DNA from: an uncultured Bacteroidales bacterium
GTDB taxonomy: Bacteria > Bacteroidota > Bacteroidia > Bacteroidales > FEN-979
Assembly: GCA_903877385.1 (NCBI GenBank)
Contig: CAIRDP010000054.1
Span: 62,001 to 126,000, forward strand
DNA length: 64,000 nt
Reading direction: 5' to 3'
Of the stretch, positions 51,246-59,553 are shown one piece after another. A program made the translations under genes and the position numbers. Below the pieces are notes generated by a model. The model saw nothing but the letters and a program-made list of their open reading frames with translations. It searched no databases and was not told the DNA's origin. Positions within the stretch are counted from its first letter, which is position 1. Each line of letters starts with the position of its first letter.

Positions 51246-52123
51246 GAGTTGAAATTAAGCAATGGATAATAGGACTGTGGTGCAACGATGTCGAACACCG
51301 GGCTGTATTTAAAGGTATCATTCCTTCTCCCGAATTCCATATTCTTAACATAACGGTATATCAGCTCAAACAGGTTGGACCCGCGGTCGATATTCCCAAG
51401 AAGCACCACTGACGCCTGCTCCGGGTTCATCCCAAGCTGTTCCAAAACGAAGATGAGGAAATACACCACATCCTCGGCAACCATCCAGGTGAAGGTGTTA
51501 AAATACCGTATCAGCTTGCCGTCATAGATACAAATATCGAAACTCTTATCCTTGATATGAAGGAAGATCCGGTTTGCACTGATGCGGGTTTTGAAGTTCA
51601 TCCACACAGTCTGCAGCAGTATTGTCGACAGGCTGGAGATCCTCGCAGCAGGGAACAGCCTGTTGGCCGATTCCTCGAGGTTTTTGGGGATGGAGTAAAC
51701 GTTGTAATTGTCAAACTGCTGAAGATGGTCGGCCAGCACATGCTCATCGGCCTGTAACGTAAAATTAAGCCTCATGAAATTTTCAGCTTCCTGGGCATCG
51801 AATAGCGGTCCCGGGATCAGGGTGCTTTTTTTACCTTCATAGGCAATACGTACACTTTTAAAAGGGCTCTTCAACCAGGGATTTGCGGTGAGCACGCTCC
51901 TGAAAAAGTCGTCAAATGACAATTTAAACCCGGGTTTGGCCTTGGGGATAAAATCATTTCGACGGTATTCATGCAGCAGGATGTATTTATTAAGGCGGTG
52001 ATCCAGCAAACAAAAGGCAATATGGGAATCGTTGAACTGAAGCGAGAGTCCGTAGTTCCTCGTCTCCTGGCTGGAGAATGCAGTATCGGTGCGGTTAGCG
52101 ACAACTGTGTAAAATTCGGGCAT
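51233..52123 (-). CDS. DUF3822 family protein (actin-fold-like)
   Basis: 296-residue protein of the DUF3822 family, which in Bacteroidota typically lies directly upstream of rsmD, as here. The pattern (GLSLQFNDSHIAFCLLD near the N-terminus and FLHIKDKSFDICIYDGKLIRYFNTF in the middle) resembles an actin/ASKHA-like beta-sheet, and a Gly-containing loop VVLLGNIDRGS follows; ATP binding is an inference. No biochemical role is established. Its end overlaps rsmD by 13 bp, suggesting coupling. Confidence 0.85.
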   Translation of the reverse strand: MPEFYTVVANRTDTAFSSQETRNYGLSLQFNDSHIAFCLLDHRLNKYILLHEYRRNDFIPKAKPGFKLSFDDFFRSVLTANPWLKSPFKSVRIAYEGKKSTLIPGPLFDAQEAENFMRLNFTLQADEHVLADHLQQFDNYNVYSIPKNLEESANRLFPAARISSLSTILLQTVWMNFKTRISANRIFLHIKDKSFDICIYDGKLIRYFNTFTWMVAEDVVYFLIFVLEQLGMNPEQASVVLLGNIDRGSNLFELIYRYVKNMEFGRRNDTFKYSPVFDIVAPQSYYPLLNFNSCGS

Positions 52124-52127
52124 AGGA

Positions 52128-53396
52128 TCAAACGATCAGCAGAAATAAGATATTGACTGCAATAATAATTATAAATCCTGAAACCAGGATGATCCATGCC
52201 TTGCGACCGGCAAAGAAACAGCCGTACAGAAGCTTAAGCACATTATTGCTGATAATGGCCTGCAGGGTCGCTAATGCAATGGCATCGATACCTACCCCGA
52301 ATTTTCCCTGGAAAAGGTTGATCAGGAATGGATCGATATCGGTAAGCCCTACGATAAAGGAAAGGACATTAAGCCCTGTAGTTCCAAAGCGGTTCACCAC
52401 TGCGTAGGTGATAAAAGTAAATGCAATGTAAAGTGCGGTGAAGATCAGGGCCACTTTGAACTCCAGGGGGTTTTTATCCTCAGCCAGGCCTTCATTTACA
52501 ACGCTCTCAGCCTTATTCCTGAAGAAAATGAACAGGGCGATTCCTGCTGAAACCAGGGCCAGGATAACAAAAAACATCCAGACCCTGAGGAACAGTTCGT
52601 TGTTGAAGATCAGGATGATCAGCAGTATTCTCAGGTACATCATGGCCATTGCAAATACTATGGCTGCCATATACTGTTTCACATGGGCCGGGTCCTCACG
52701 GCTTTTCCTGGCAAGAATTATCGTAGTGGCGGTGCTGCTGTACAATCCTCCGAGTATCCCCGATATGATGATGCTGCCCTCCCTGAACACGAACTTTTTG
52801 AGAAGGTAAGAGATATAGGATATGGTTGAGATCACTACAACGGCCAGCCAGATCTTATAAGGTGTGAGGCTGATACCCGGGATAAAGGCCTGGTCGGGGA
52901 CCATAGGCAGTATCAGCCCGGCGATGATGAGGAATTTGCCCAGGGTGAGGAACTCGGTCCGGTTGAATTTCAGGGAGATATTGATAAAAAGGTCCTTAAG
53001 CTCCGAAAAGATCAAGCCCGTCACAACGATGAGAAGTACTACCCATTTTGGCTCAAGGAGGATGACGGGTCCCAGGCTGTATGTGATCAGGGCAATGAGA
53101 ATCGTGGTAATCCCGTAATCCTTGAAATCCCTGATATGATTATAATAGGCTATGGCAAGCAGGGTAATCAGTGCCAGTCCGCCTCCAATAAACAACCTGA
53201 ACCCGGCCGGGTCAAGCAAGCTAAGCACATAGCCGAGGATCCCGATAAAAGTAAATGTACGATCCGTTCCGAAGGTATGGCTTTCATCATTTTTCTGATG
53301 ATGGATCTGCCTTTGGGATAAACCTATCAGCAAAGAAAAAACCGTGATGATGAGGAAATCGATCATGGTTTGCGGTATATTCTTCAAGTATTCCAT
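52128..53396 (-). CDS. MgtC/SapB + DUF4010 membrane protein
   Basis: 422 residues with about 11-12 hydrophobic segments. The first third is MgtC/SapB-like (LLIGLSQRQIHH ... TFTFIGILGYVLSLLDPAGF), the rest is the DUF4010 region (GILGGLYSSTATTIILARKSRE, and FIVGLTDIDPFLINLFQGKFGV). The domain pair is common in bacteria. A transport or Mg2+-related role is guessed from MgtC but unproven. It lies 4 bp upstream of the DUF3822 gene and 12 bp downstream of the HsdR_N gene on the same strand. Confidence 0.85.
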   Translation of the reverse strand: MEYLKNIPQTMIDFLIITVFSLLIGLSQRQIHHQKNDESHTFGTDRTFTFIGILGYVLSLLDPAGFRLFIGGGLALITLLAIAYYNHIRDFKDYGITTILIALITYSLGPVILLEPKWVVLLIVVTGLIFSELKDLFINISLKFNRTEFLTLGKFLIIAGLILPMVPDQAFIPGISLTPYKIWLAVVVISTISYISYLLKKFVFREGSIIISGILGGLYSSTATTIILARKSREDPAHVKQYMAAIVFAMAMMYLRILLIILIFNNELFLRVWMFFVILALVSAGIALFIFFRNKAESVVNEGLAEDKNPLEFKVALIFTALYIAFTFITYAVVNRFGTTGLNVLSFIVGLTDIDPFLINLFQGKFGVGIDAIALATLQAIISNNVLKLLYGCFFAGRKAWIILVSGFIIIIAVNILFLLIV

Positions 53397-53408
53397 TGCG
53401 ATCAGGGT

Positions 53409-53882
53409 TTAATCATGAAACAGTTCATGGAGTTCATCATAGGCAGGAAGATCCTCGAGAAAAGTATAGCTTCCATTTTCAGGGACCATGCGGCAGATAT
53501 AATGCTGCAGTCCGTTGGTCAGTGCAATGTACGGGACCCTGAGGGTGAAATTATACATGGCCAGCTGGTCAAACGCTTTTTGGGTGATCCCTACCGATGG
53601 GGCTTTGCATTCCACCGCCATCAGCGGTTTTCCCTGGGGGGAATAAACCACTATATCACTGCGTTTCGACAGGTGGTTATAGCTGAGGGAAGCTTCAACA
53701 TGAATAAGGGAAGAAGGATAATTATGATGAGACACGAGAAAATTCAGGAAGTGCTGCCTCACCCACTCCTCAGGCGTCAGGCGGACATACCTGCGGCGGA
53801 TGGGGTCAAGAATTTCCTGTTTCCCGTCTTTTCTGCTGCGGATACTGGCGGGATATTCTGGGAGTTTCAGTTCAGGCATCAT
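53409..53882 (-). CDS. Stand-alone HsdR N-terminal-domain (PD-(D/E)XK-like) protein
   Basis: 157 residues consisting of one HSDR_N-type domain. The nuclease-like core is visible: VEASLSYNHLSKRSDIVVYSP (Asp) and PLMAVECKAPSV (ExK), so catalytic residues of the PD-(D/E)XK superfamily seem present. There is no helicase, HsdM or HsdS nearby, so it is not a type I restriction system. In Bacteroidota this small protein is often next to holA, as here (divergent, 78 bp). Its role is unknown; a DNA repair or replication-linked function is a guess. Confidence 0.8.
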   Translation of the reverse strand: MMPELKLPEYPASIRSRKDGKQEILDPIRRRYVRLTPEEWVRQHFLNFLVSHHNYPSSLIHVEASLSYNHLSKRSDIVVYSPQGKPLMAVECKAPSVGITQKAFDQLAMYNFTLRVPYIALTNGLQHYICRMVPENGSYTFLEDLPAYDELHELFHD

Positions 53883-53918
53883 CTTACCACAAATATAAGG
53901 ATAAAGATGAGAAATGGC

Positions 53919-53926
53919 TATCTTTG
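53919..53926 (+). promoter_or_regulatory. -7 element of holA
   Basis: TATCTTTG, a perfect TAnnTTTG match. Transcription near 53933 would exclude the in-frame ATG at 53907 and supports the holA start at 53961. Confidence 0.5.
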
Positions 53927-53960
53927 TGAAGCAGGAATTTCTTCCAGCCTGCTTACACTC

Positions 53961-54971
53961 ATGGCCAGGGATAGCGGTTTTGCAAATATCTTATCGGATC
54001 TGAAAAATAAAATATACTACCCGGTATACTTTTTATACGGGGAGGAAGCATATTTCATCGACGGCATTTCGGATTTTATTCAGGAAAACGTTTTAAACGA
54101 GCAGGAGAAAGAATTCAACCAGACCATTGTTTATGGCAAGGACGTGGATGTGCATACCATAATGAGTTATGCGAAACGCTACCCTATGATGTCGAATTAC
54201 CAGGTCCTCATCGTTAAAGAAGCACAGGACCTTGATGATCTTGATGATTTTTTGCCTTACATGCAAAACCCGGTAAGCTCAACCATCCTTGTTTTATGTT
54301 ATAAGTACGGGAAAATCGACAAACGGAAATCCTTTTACAAAGCCATTGAAAAGGCAGGAGTCGTAATGGAATCAGCCTTTCTTTATGACAATAAAATACC
54401 TGAATGGATCAACGGCTATATACATGAAAGGGGGTTCTCAATTTCACCCAAGGCAGCGGTGCTACTGGGCGAATTTGTAGGGAATGAGCTTTCAAAAATA
54501 GTAAATGAACTAACCAAGCTGTTTATCAATCTCCCGGCAGGTACCGAGATAACCGAAGATCTTATTGAAAGGAACATTGGTATAAGTAAGGATTTTAATG
54601 TATTTGAACTACAGAAGGCCCTGGGGCGGAAAGATGTCTACATGTCCAATATGATCATCCGTTATTTTACGGCTAACCCGAAAGATAATCCCCTGGTGAA
54701 AATCATTCCTACTCTGTATTCTTATTTTACCAAGGTCCTGATATATCATTACCTCCAGGACAAATCACGCAATAATGCCGCCGCGGCATTGTCGGTGAAC
54801 CCATTTTTTGTCCAGGATTATCAGATTGCAGCAAAAAACTTCCCGGTTCACAAACTGGTCAGCGTGATCTCAAACCTGAAGGAATACGATCTGAAAGCCA
54901 AAGGCCTTGATAACGCCTCAGCCACTGATGGAGAACTGATGAAAGAGCTTGTGTTTAAAATACTCCACTGA
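53961..54971 (+). CDS. holA: DNA polymerase III delta subunit
   Basis: 336 residues from the ATG at 53961. The open frame extends up to 53370, but that part is the antisense of the HsdR_N gene. Clamp-loader delta features: PVYFLYGEEAYFIDGISDFI at the N-terminus, MSYAKRYPMMSNYQVLIVKEAQDL, NELSKIVNELTKL and FNVFELQKALGRKD in domain III. Opens the beta clamp during loading with gamma/tau and delta-prime. Sequence conservation of HolA is low but the motif order is right. Confidence 0.9.
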   Translation: MARDSGFANILSDLKNKIYYPVYFLYGEEAYFIDGISDFIQENVLNEQEKEFNQTIVYGKDVDVHTIMSYAKRYPMMSNYQVLIVKEAQDLDDLDDFLPYMQNPVSSTILVLCYKYGKIDKRKSFYKAIEKAGVVMESAFLYDNKIPEWINGYIHERGFSISPKAAVLLGEFVGNELSKIVNELTKLFINLPAGTEITEDLIERNIGISKDFNVFELQKALGRKDVYMSNMIIRYFTANPKDNPLVKIIPTLYSYFTKVLIYHYLQDKSRNNAAAALSVNPFFVQDYQIAAKNFPVHKLVSVISNLKEYDLKAKGLDNASATDGELMKELVFKILH

Positions 54972-55048
54972 TCCGGGCTGCGTCGATCTTCCAAATGTAA
55001 ATTCCCGGCCCGGGTAAACCGGCTGTTCTGATCTGAATTCGAAGCAGT

Positions 55049-56857
55049 TTATTCTTCCTCCACTTTGTAATTAAATTCCTGGGAGCGGTATGTGTCTTCA
55101 ATGATCCTGGCATATTTCTCCAGAATAAATTTCCTTCTCAGTTTAAGGGTTGGGGATAATTCACCTGAATCAACACTCCACGGGTTTGAAAGCAGCCTGA
55201 TTTTTTTGATTTTCTCGGTTTTCCCGAGTTCCATGTTGAAATGTTCAACATCCTCGCGAATGCGTTTGATGATTTTCGAATTCCTTATGGCTTTTTCGGG
55301 GCTTACAAATTTAATCTCCTTCACCTTGCACCATCCCCTGAGGTATTCCATGTTAGGAACAATCAGGGCTGCTGCATATTTACGGTTTTCGCCTATTACC
55401 ATGATATTTTCAATAAAAGGTGATTCCTTGACTTTCTGTTCAATCACCTGGGGAGCAATGTATTTCCCGGTAGAGGTTTTAAATATCTCTTTTTTCCGAT
55501 CGGTTATCCTCAGGTATTTTCCATCTATGAGAACACCAAGGTCGCCGGTATGGAACCATCCTTCATCATCTATCACTTCCCGGGTACGTTCGGGCCGGTT
55601 ATAGTACCCCAGCATTACATTGGGCCCCCGGCAAAGAATTTCATGGTCGTCCGCGATACGGATCTCGACCCCGGGTAAAACAGGGCCTACTGTCCCGAAC
55701 TTCAGTCCGCCTTTTTCAAAGGTCGATACGGCAATCACCGGAGATGTCTCGGTAAGCCCGTAACCTTCCATCAACGGCATGCCCGCAGCCCAGAACACCC
55801 TGGCAAGGCGTGGATGCAACGCCGCTCCGCCCGAGACTATCAGCCTCACCCTCCCGCCGAGGGCTTTCTTCCATTTACTGAAGACCAGCAACCTTGCAAT
55901 AAAAAGCTTGACATCGTAATACAATCCACACTCGTGGTTAAGTTCAAACTTATGCCCCTGGCGCAGAGCCCAAAAGAAAACTGTTTTCCTTATCCCTTTG
56001 AGGTTCTTCCCTCTTATTACAACACGGTTATACATTTTTTCGAGCACCCTTGGAACCGCAGCAAAAGTGTCGGGCCTTACTTCCCTGATCTGGTCTCCGA
56101 TTTTTTCAATGTTTTCGCAATAATAAATTGACATCCCGCAGGACTGGAAAAGGTAATTGAGCATCCTTTCATAAACATGGCATAAAGGGAGAAAACTCAG
56201 AACTTTATCCTTGCTCGTGTAATGGGGGATGGCGGCGCAGGCAGTGAAGTTGCTTATAAAATTATTATGTGAAAGCATCACCCCCTTAGGCCTGCCTGTT
56301 GTCCCTGAAGTGTAAATGATCGTTGCCAGGTCATCCGGATTGATCCCCTGCTTTATATGATCAAGTATTTGAGGATCCGGGTGGTTGAGCCCGAGTTCAA
56401 GAAGTTCTTTCCAATGCCTTAAACCTTTTACCTTTTCAATGCTGAAGATTCCCTTGAGACTTGCAATATTCGGACATATGTTCTTAACCCTCTGGTAAAC
56501 CTCGTTATTTGAAACGATAAGGTATTCCGAATTGGAATCATTGAGTATGTAACAATAATTATCTTCGCTCACGGTGGGATAAATCGGGACCTGAACCGCC
56601 CCGGTCTGCATGATCCCCATATCAAAAAAATTCCATTCAGGACTGTTGACAAATACTGTAGCGATCTTTGTACCCTTGCCAACCCCCAATGAAAGGAAGC
56701 CGAGACTGATCGTCCTGGCATAATTAATATAATCCCGGGAGGAATACGCATGCCATTTGCCTGCTTTTCGTTTAAGCAGAGCATCGGGCTTGGATGAGTA
56801 ATTTTCACTGTACACATCCAGCAGGTCGAAAAGCCGTGTTACCTGTTGCGTCTTCAT
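55049..56857 (-). CDS. Long-chain fatty acid-CoA ligase (paralog 1)
   Basis: 602-residue ANL-superfamily adenylating enzyme: AMP-binding loop IIYTSGTTGRPKGVMLSH, LPLCHVYERM, MEGYGLTETSPV and WFHTGDLGVLIDGKYLRITDRKKE (motif with hinge Asp/Lys). It has the extra region typical of FAA1/FadD15-like long-chain ligases. Activates fatty acids with ATP and CoA, probably at the inner membrane. A close paralog lies 14 bp upstream on the same strand; different chain-length preference is possible but not shown. Confidence 0.9.
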   Translation of the reverse strand: MKTQQVTRLFDLLDVYSENYSSKPDALLKRKAGKWHAYSSRDYINYARTISLGFLSLGVGKGTKIATVFVNSPEWNFFDMGIMQTGAVQVPIYPTVSEDNYCYILNDSNSEYLIVSNNEVYQRVKNICPNIASLKGIFSIEKVKGLRHWKELLELGLNHPDPQILDHIKQGINPDDLATIIYTSGTTGRPKGVMLSHNNFISNFTACAAIPHYTSKDKVLSFLPLCHVYERMLNYLFQSCGMSIYYCENIEKIGDQIREVRPDTFAAVPRVLEKMYNRVVIRGKNLKGIRKTVFFWALRQGHKFELNHECGLYYDVKLFIARLLVFSKWKKALGGRVRLIVSGGAALHPRLARVFWAAGMPLMEGYGLTETSPVIAVSTFEKGGLKFGTVGPVLPGVEIRIADDHEILCRGPNVMLGYYNRPERTREVIDDEGWFHTGDLGVLIDGKYLRITDRKKEIFKTSTGKYIAPQVIEQKVKESPFIENIMVIGENRKYAAALIVPNMEYLRGWCKVKEIKFVSPEKAIRNSKIIKRIREDVEHFNMELGKTEKIKKIRLLSNPWSVDSGELSPTLKLRRKFILEKYARIIEDTYRSQEFNYKVEEE

Positions 56858-56871
56858 GTGCAGCGTATTGA

Positions 56872-58638
56872 CTATTTGAACAAACGGTCGATTTGTTCCT
56901 TGTATTTCAAATGCAGAAATTTACGTTTCAGCTTCAGGGTCGGTGTGATCTCGCCTGATTCAAGCGTCCATTCATGGTCAAGAAGATCCCAGGACCTGAT
57001 CTGTTCAGTTTCACCGAACAACTTGTTGTATTTTTTTATCTCGGCCTGGAAACGTTTCCTGATCCTTTCATTTGCTATCATTTCTGAAGAAGTTGTAAAC
57101 TCCATGTCTTTTTCTCTGCACCATTCTTTCAGGAATGCAAAGTCAGGGACTATCAGTGCCCCGGCAAATTTTTGGTGCTCCCCAACGACCAGGATCTCTT
57201 CAATAAAGAGGGACTCCTTGAATTTATCCTCGATAGGCTGAGGACTTACATACTTGCCGAAAGAAGTCTTGAATAATTCTTTTTTACGGCCGGTTATTTT
57301 CAACTGCCCTTCAGGTTCAATATGACCCAGGTCGCCGGTATGGAACCAGCCTTCTTCATCAACGGCTTCTTTTGTCATAACAGCTTCCTTGTAGTAGCCG
57401 ATCATGACCCCCGGCCCTTTCACGCAGATCTCTCCGTCCCCGGCTATTTTGACTTCGGTATTCTTTAACACCGGACCTACAGTACCGAATTTGATACCGT
57501 TTTCGCTGAAGTCACAAACGGATATCACAGGCGAAGTTTCAGTAAGCCCGTATCCTTCGAGGATATGTATGCCTGCACAGGTGAACATCCGCCCAAGCCT
57601 TGGCTGCAAGGCAGCGCCTCCCGACACGATGATTTTTATCTCTCCGCCCATGGCTTCCCTCCATTTGCAGTATACCAGGCGGTCGTATAGTTTACGTTTA
57701 AGCTCATAGAACCATCCGTTGGCGCCATTCACTTCATAACGGGCCGACAGGTGGAAGGCCCACCAGAAAATCCAGCTTTTTATCCCTTTCTGCTTATGCC
57801 CTGTAGAAACCAGCCTGTCATAAATTTTTTCAAGCAAACGGGGCACAGTGGTAAGGATTTGCGGACGGACATCCTTCATGTTATCGGTAATTGTGCCGAT
57901 GTTTTCGGCATAGTATACCGAGATCCCGTCGTATTGGTAAAGGTAATTCAACATGCGTTCGTACACATGGCAGAGGGGCAGGTAGCTTACAGCCCTCGCT
58001 TCCTCACCGAAAGGAGGGATATGCGCACAGGCTTTGAAGTTGGAGATGATATTGCTGTGCGAGAGCATGACACCTTTTGGATTTCCCGTTGTTCCTGATG
58101 TATAGATAATGGTTGCCAGATCTCCTGGTTGTACTGAAGCTTTACGCTGTTCAAGCAAAACCTGGTTCACATTGGCCCTGCCAAGGTCCACCAGTTCACT
58201 CAAATGTTTCAGTTCGTTGTTGTCCTTGTATGTGTAAATGTCCTTCAAGCTTGGAACTTCGGGCAGGATATGCTGAATTTTCCGGAGGAGTTCCGCACCG
58301 GAAACGAATACATACTTAACCTCGGAATGGTTGAGTATATACATATAATCCGATTCGCTGATGGTGGGATAAATCGGGACATGTACTGCCCCCACCTGTA
58401 AAATGGCCATGTCAAGGATATTCCATTCGACCCTGTTCGAGCTGATCTGGGCAATTTTATCGCCCGGTTGAACACCCAGGGCCAGGAAGCCGTAGCTTAT
58501 GTTATCGGCCATTTCACGGTACTGCCTGATGCTGTATTTAACCCATTGCCCGTTTTCTTTTGAGGCGATGACATCATCCTTAGGTTTGTATTTCTGCTCA
58601 TAATAAGGAAGAAGGTCAAAAATTCGGATTACTTCCAT
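56872..58638 (-). CDS. Long-chain fatty acid-CoA ligase (paralog 2)
   Basis: 588 residues, same architecture as the downstream paralog: IIYTSGTTGNPKGVMLSHSN, SYLPLCHVYERMLNYLYQ, LEGYGLTETSPVI and WFHTGDLGHIEPEGQLKITGRKKE. The two proteins can be aligned over their full length and share long identical motifs, so tandem duplication is likely. The 14-bp spacing implies joint transcription. The upstream SDR may belong to the same lipid-related run. Confidence 0.9.
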   Translation of the reverse strand: MEVIRIFDLLPYYEQKYKPKDDVIASKENGQWVKYSIRQYREMADNISYGFLALGVQPGDKIAQISSNRVEWNILDMAILQVGAVHVPIYPTISESDYMYILNHSEVKYVFVSGAELLRKIQHILPEVPSLKDIYTYKDNNELKHLSELVDLGRANVNQVLLEQRKASVQPGDLATIIYTSGTTGNPKGVMLSHSNIISNFKACAHIPPFGEEARAVSYLPLCHVYERMLNYLYQYDGISVYYAENIGTITDNMKDVRPQILTTVPRLLEKIYDRLVSTGHKQKGIKSWIFWWAFHLSARYEVNGANGWFYELKRKLYDRLVYCKWREAMGGEIKIIVSGGAALQPRLGRMFTCAGIHILEGYGLTETSPVISVCDFSENGIKFGTVGPVLKNTEVKIAGDGEICVKGPGVMIGYYKEAVMTKEAVDEEGWFHTGDLGHIEPEGQLKITGRKKELFKTSFGKYVSPQPIEDKFKESLFIEEILVVGEHQKFAGALIVPDFAFLKEWCREKDMEFTTSSEMIANERIRKRFQAEIKKYNKLFGETEQIRSWDLLDHEWTLESGEITPTLKLKRKFLHLKYKEQIDRLFK

Positions 58639-58697
58639 TGCTGAAACTGTTTGACGTGAGTAAGCGGGATTAGAGGTGCAATGTTAATGAAAAAGAA

Positions 58698-59456
58698 CTA
58701 TACTTTGTGAAAATGCATGGATGAGGCCTGGGCCGTGGGCATCAGCACAAGGTCGTTCACATTGACATGATCAGGCAAGGTGGTAACGTAATAGACCGTA
58801 TCGGCTACATCTTCGGCCGAAAGGGGTTTGAATCCCTTGTAAACAGTATCGGCCCTTTGCTGGTCGCCTTTGAACCTGACAAGCGAAAATTCGGTATTGG
58901 CTGCCCCCGGGGCGATCTGGGTCACTTTGATGTTGTGCTGTACAAGGTCGATACGCGTACCTTTGGTTATTGCATCCACCCCGAACTTTGATCCGCAGTA
59001 CACATTCCCGTTTGGGTACACTTCCCTGCCTGCAATGGACCCGATATTGATGATATGACCTTTTTTGCGGGCTACCATCAGGGGTGCCACAAACCTTGTC
59101 ATATACAGCAAGCCTTTCATATTGGTGTCGATCATCCGCTCCCAGTCATCAAGCACACCCTCCTGCACAGGGCCCATACCAACAGCCAGTCCGGCATTAT
59201 TCACCATCACATCTATGGTTTTCCATCTTTCAGGAAGTGATTGAATGCTGATTTCAACTTCAGCGGCTTTTCTGACATCAAAACAAAGAGGCAAAACTTC
59301 AACTTTAAATTCCTTCTCAAGTTTCATTTTCAGGTCCTGAAGCCGGTCGTTCCTTCGGCCGGTAATTATTAGGTCATGTCCTTCACCAGCAAATTTGATT
59401 GCAATGGCTTTGCCAAACCCTGAAGTTGCGCCCGTAACAAGTATTATTTTTTTCAT
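58698..59456 (-). CDS. Short-chain dehydrogenase/reductase, YdfG-like
   Basis: About 252 residues from the ATG at 59456 (a start at 59462 adds Met-Leu). NAD(P) motif TGATSGFGKAIA, NNAGLAVG, catalytic Ser in INIGSIAGREVYPN and YCGSKFGVDAI for Tyr/Lys. The C-terminal VYYVTTLPDHVNVNDLVLMPTAQAS is typical of YdfG (NADP-dependent serine/3-hydroxy acid dehydrogenase). Assignment by similarity pattern only. Start lies 97 bp from the divergent regulator gene. Confidence 0.85.
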   Translation of the reverse strand: MKKIILVTGATSGFGKAIAIKFAGEGHDLIITGRRNDRLQDLKMKLEKEFKVEVLPLCFDVRKAAEVEISIQSLPERWKTIDVMVNNAGLAVGMGPVQEGVLDDWERMIDTNMKGLLYMTRFVAPLMVARKKGHIINIGSIAGREVYPNGNVYCGSKFGVDAITKGTRIDLVQHNIKVTQIAPGAANTEFSLVRFKGDQQRADTVYKGFKPLSAEDVADTVYYVTTLPDHVNVNDLVLMPTAQASSMHFHKV

Positions 59457-59471
59457 AAGCATTTTTTAACG

Positions 59472-59492
59472 ATTGACGAGGTATGTGTCAAT
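59472..59492. promoter_or_regulatory. Possible operator between SDR and regulator genes
   Basis: Perfect inverted repeat ATTGAC (59472-59477) / GTCAAT (59487-59492) with a 9-bp spacer in the 97-bp divergent intergenic region. Size and symmetry fit a dimeric regulator site; no factor is known. Confidence 0.3.
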
Positions 59493-59553
59493 AGGAATCT
59501 TCAAAGTTAGGAATTTTTAGTATTTTAGAGTTTCGTTTTGAACTCCTTTTCCG

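Noticed and set aside
53409-53882. Type I restriction-modification system
   Set aside because: Only an HsdR N-terminal domain is present, with no HsdM, HsdS or helicase.
53370-53960. Long in-frame extension of holA upstream of 53961
   Set aside because: It is antisense to the HsdR_N gene, does not look like HolA and precedes the -7 element at 53919.
54972-55048. Possible terminator after holA with CCGGG/CCCGG words
   Set aside because: The stem is only five pairs and there is no T tract.
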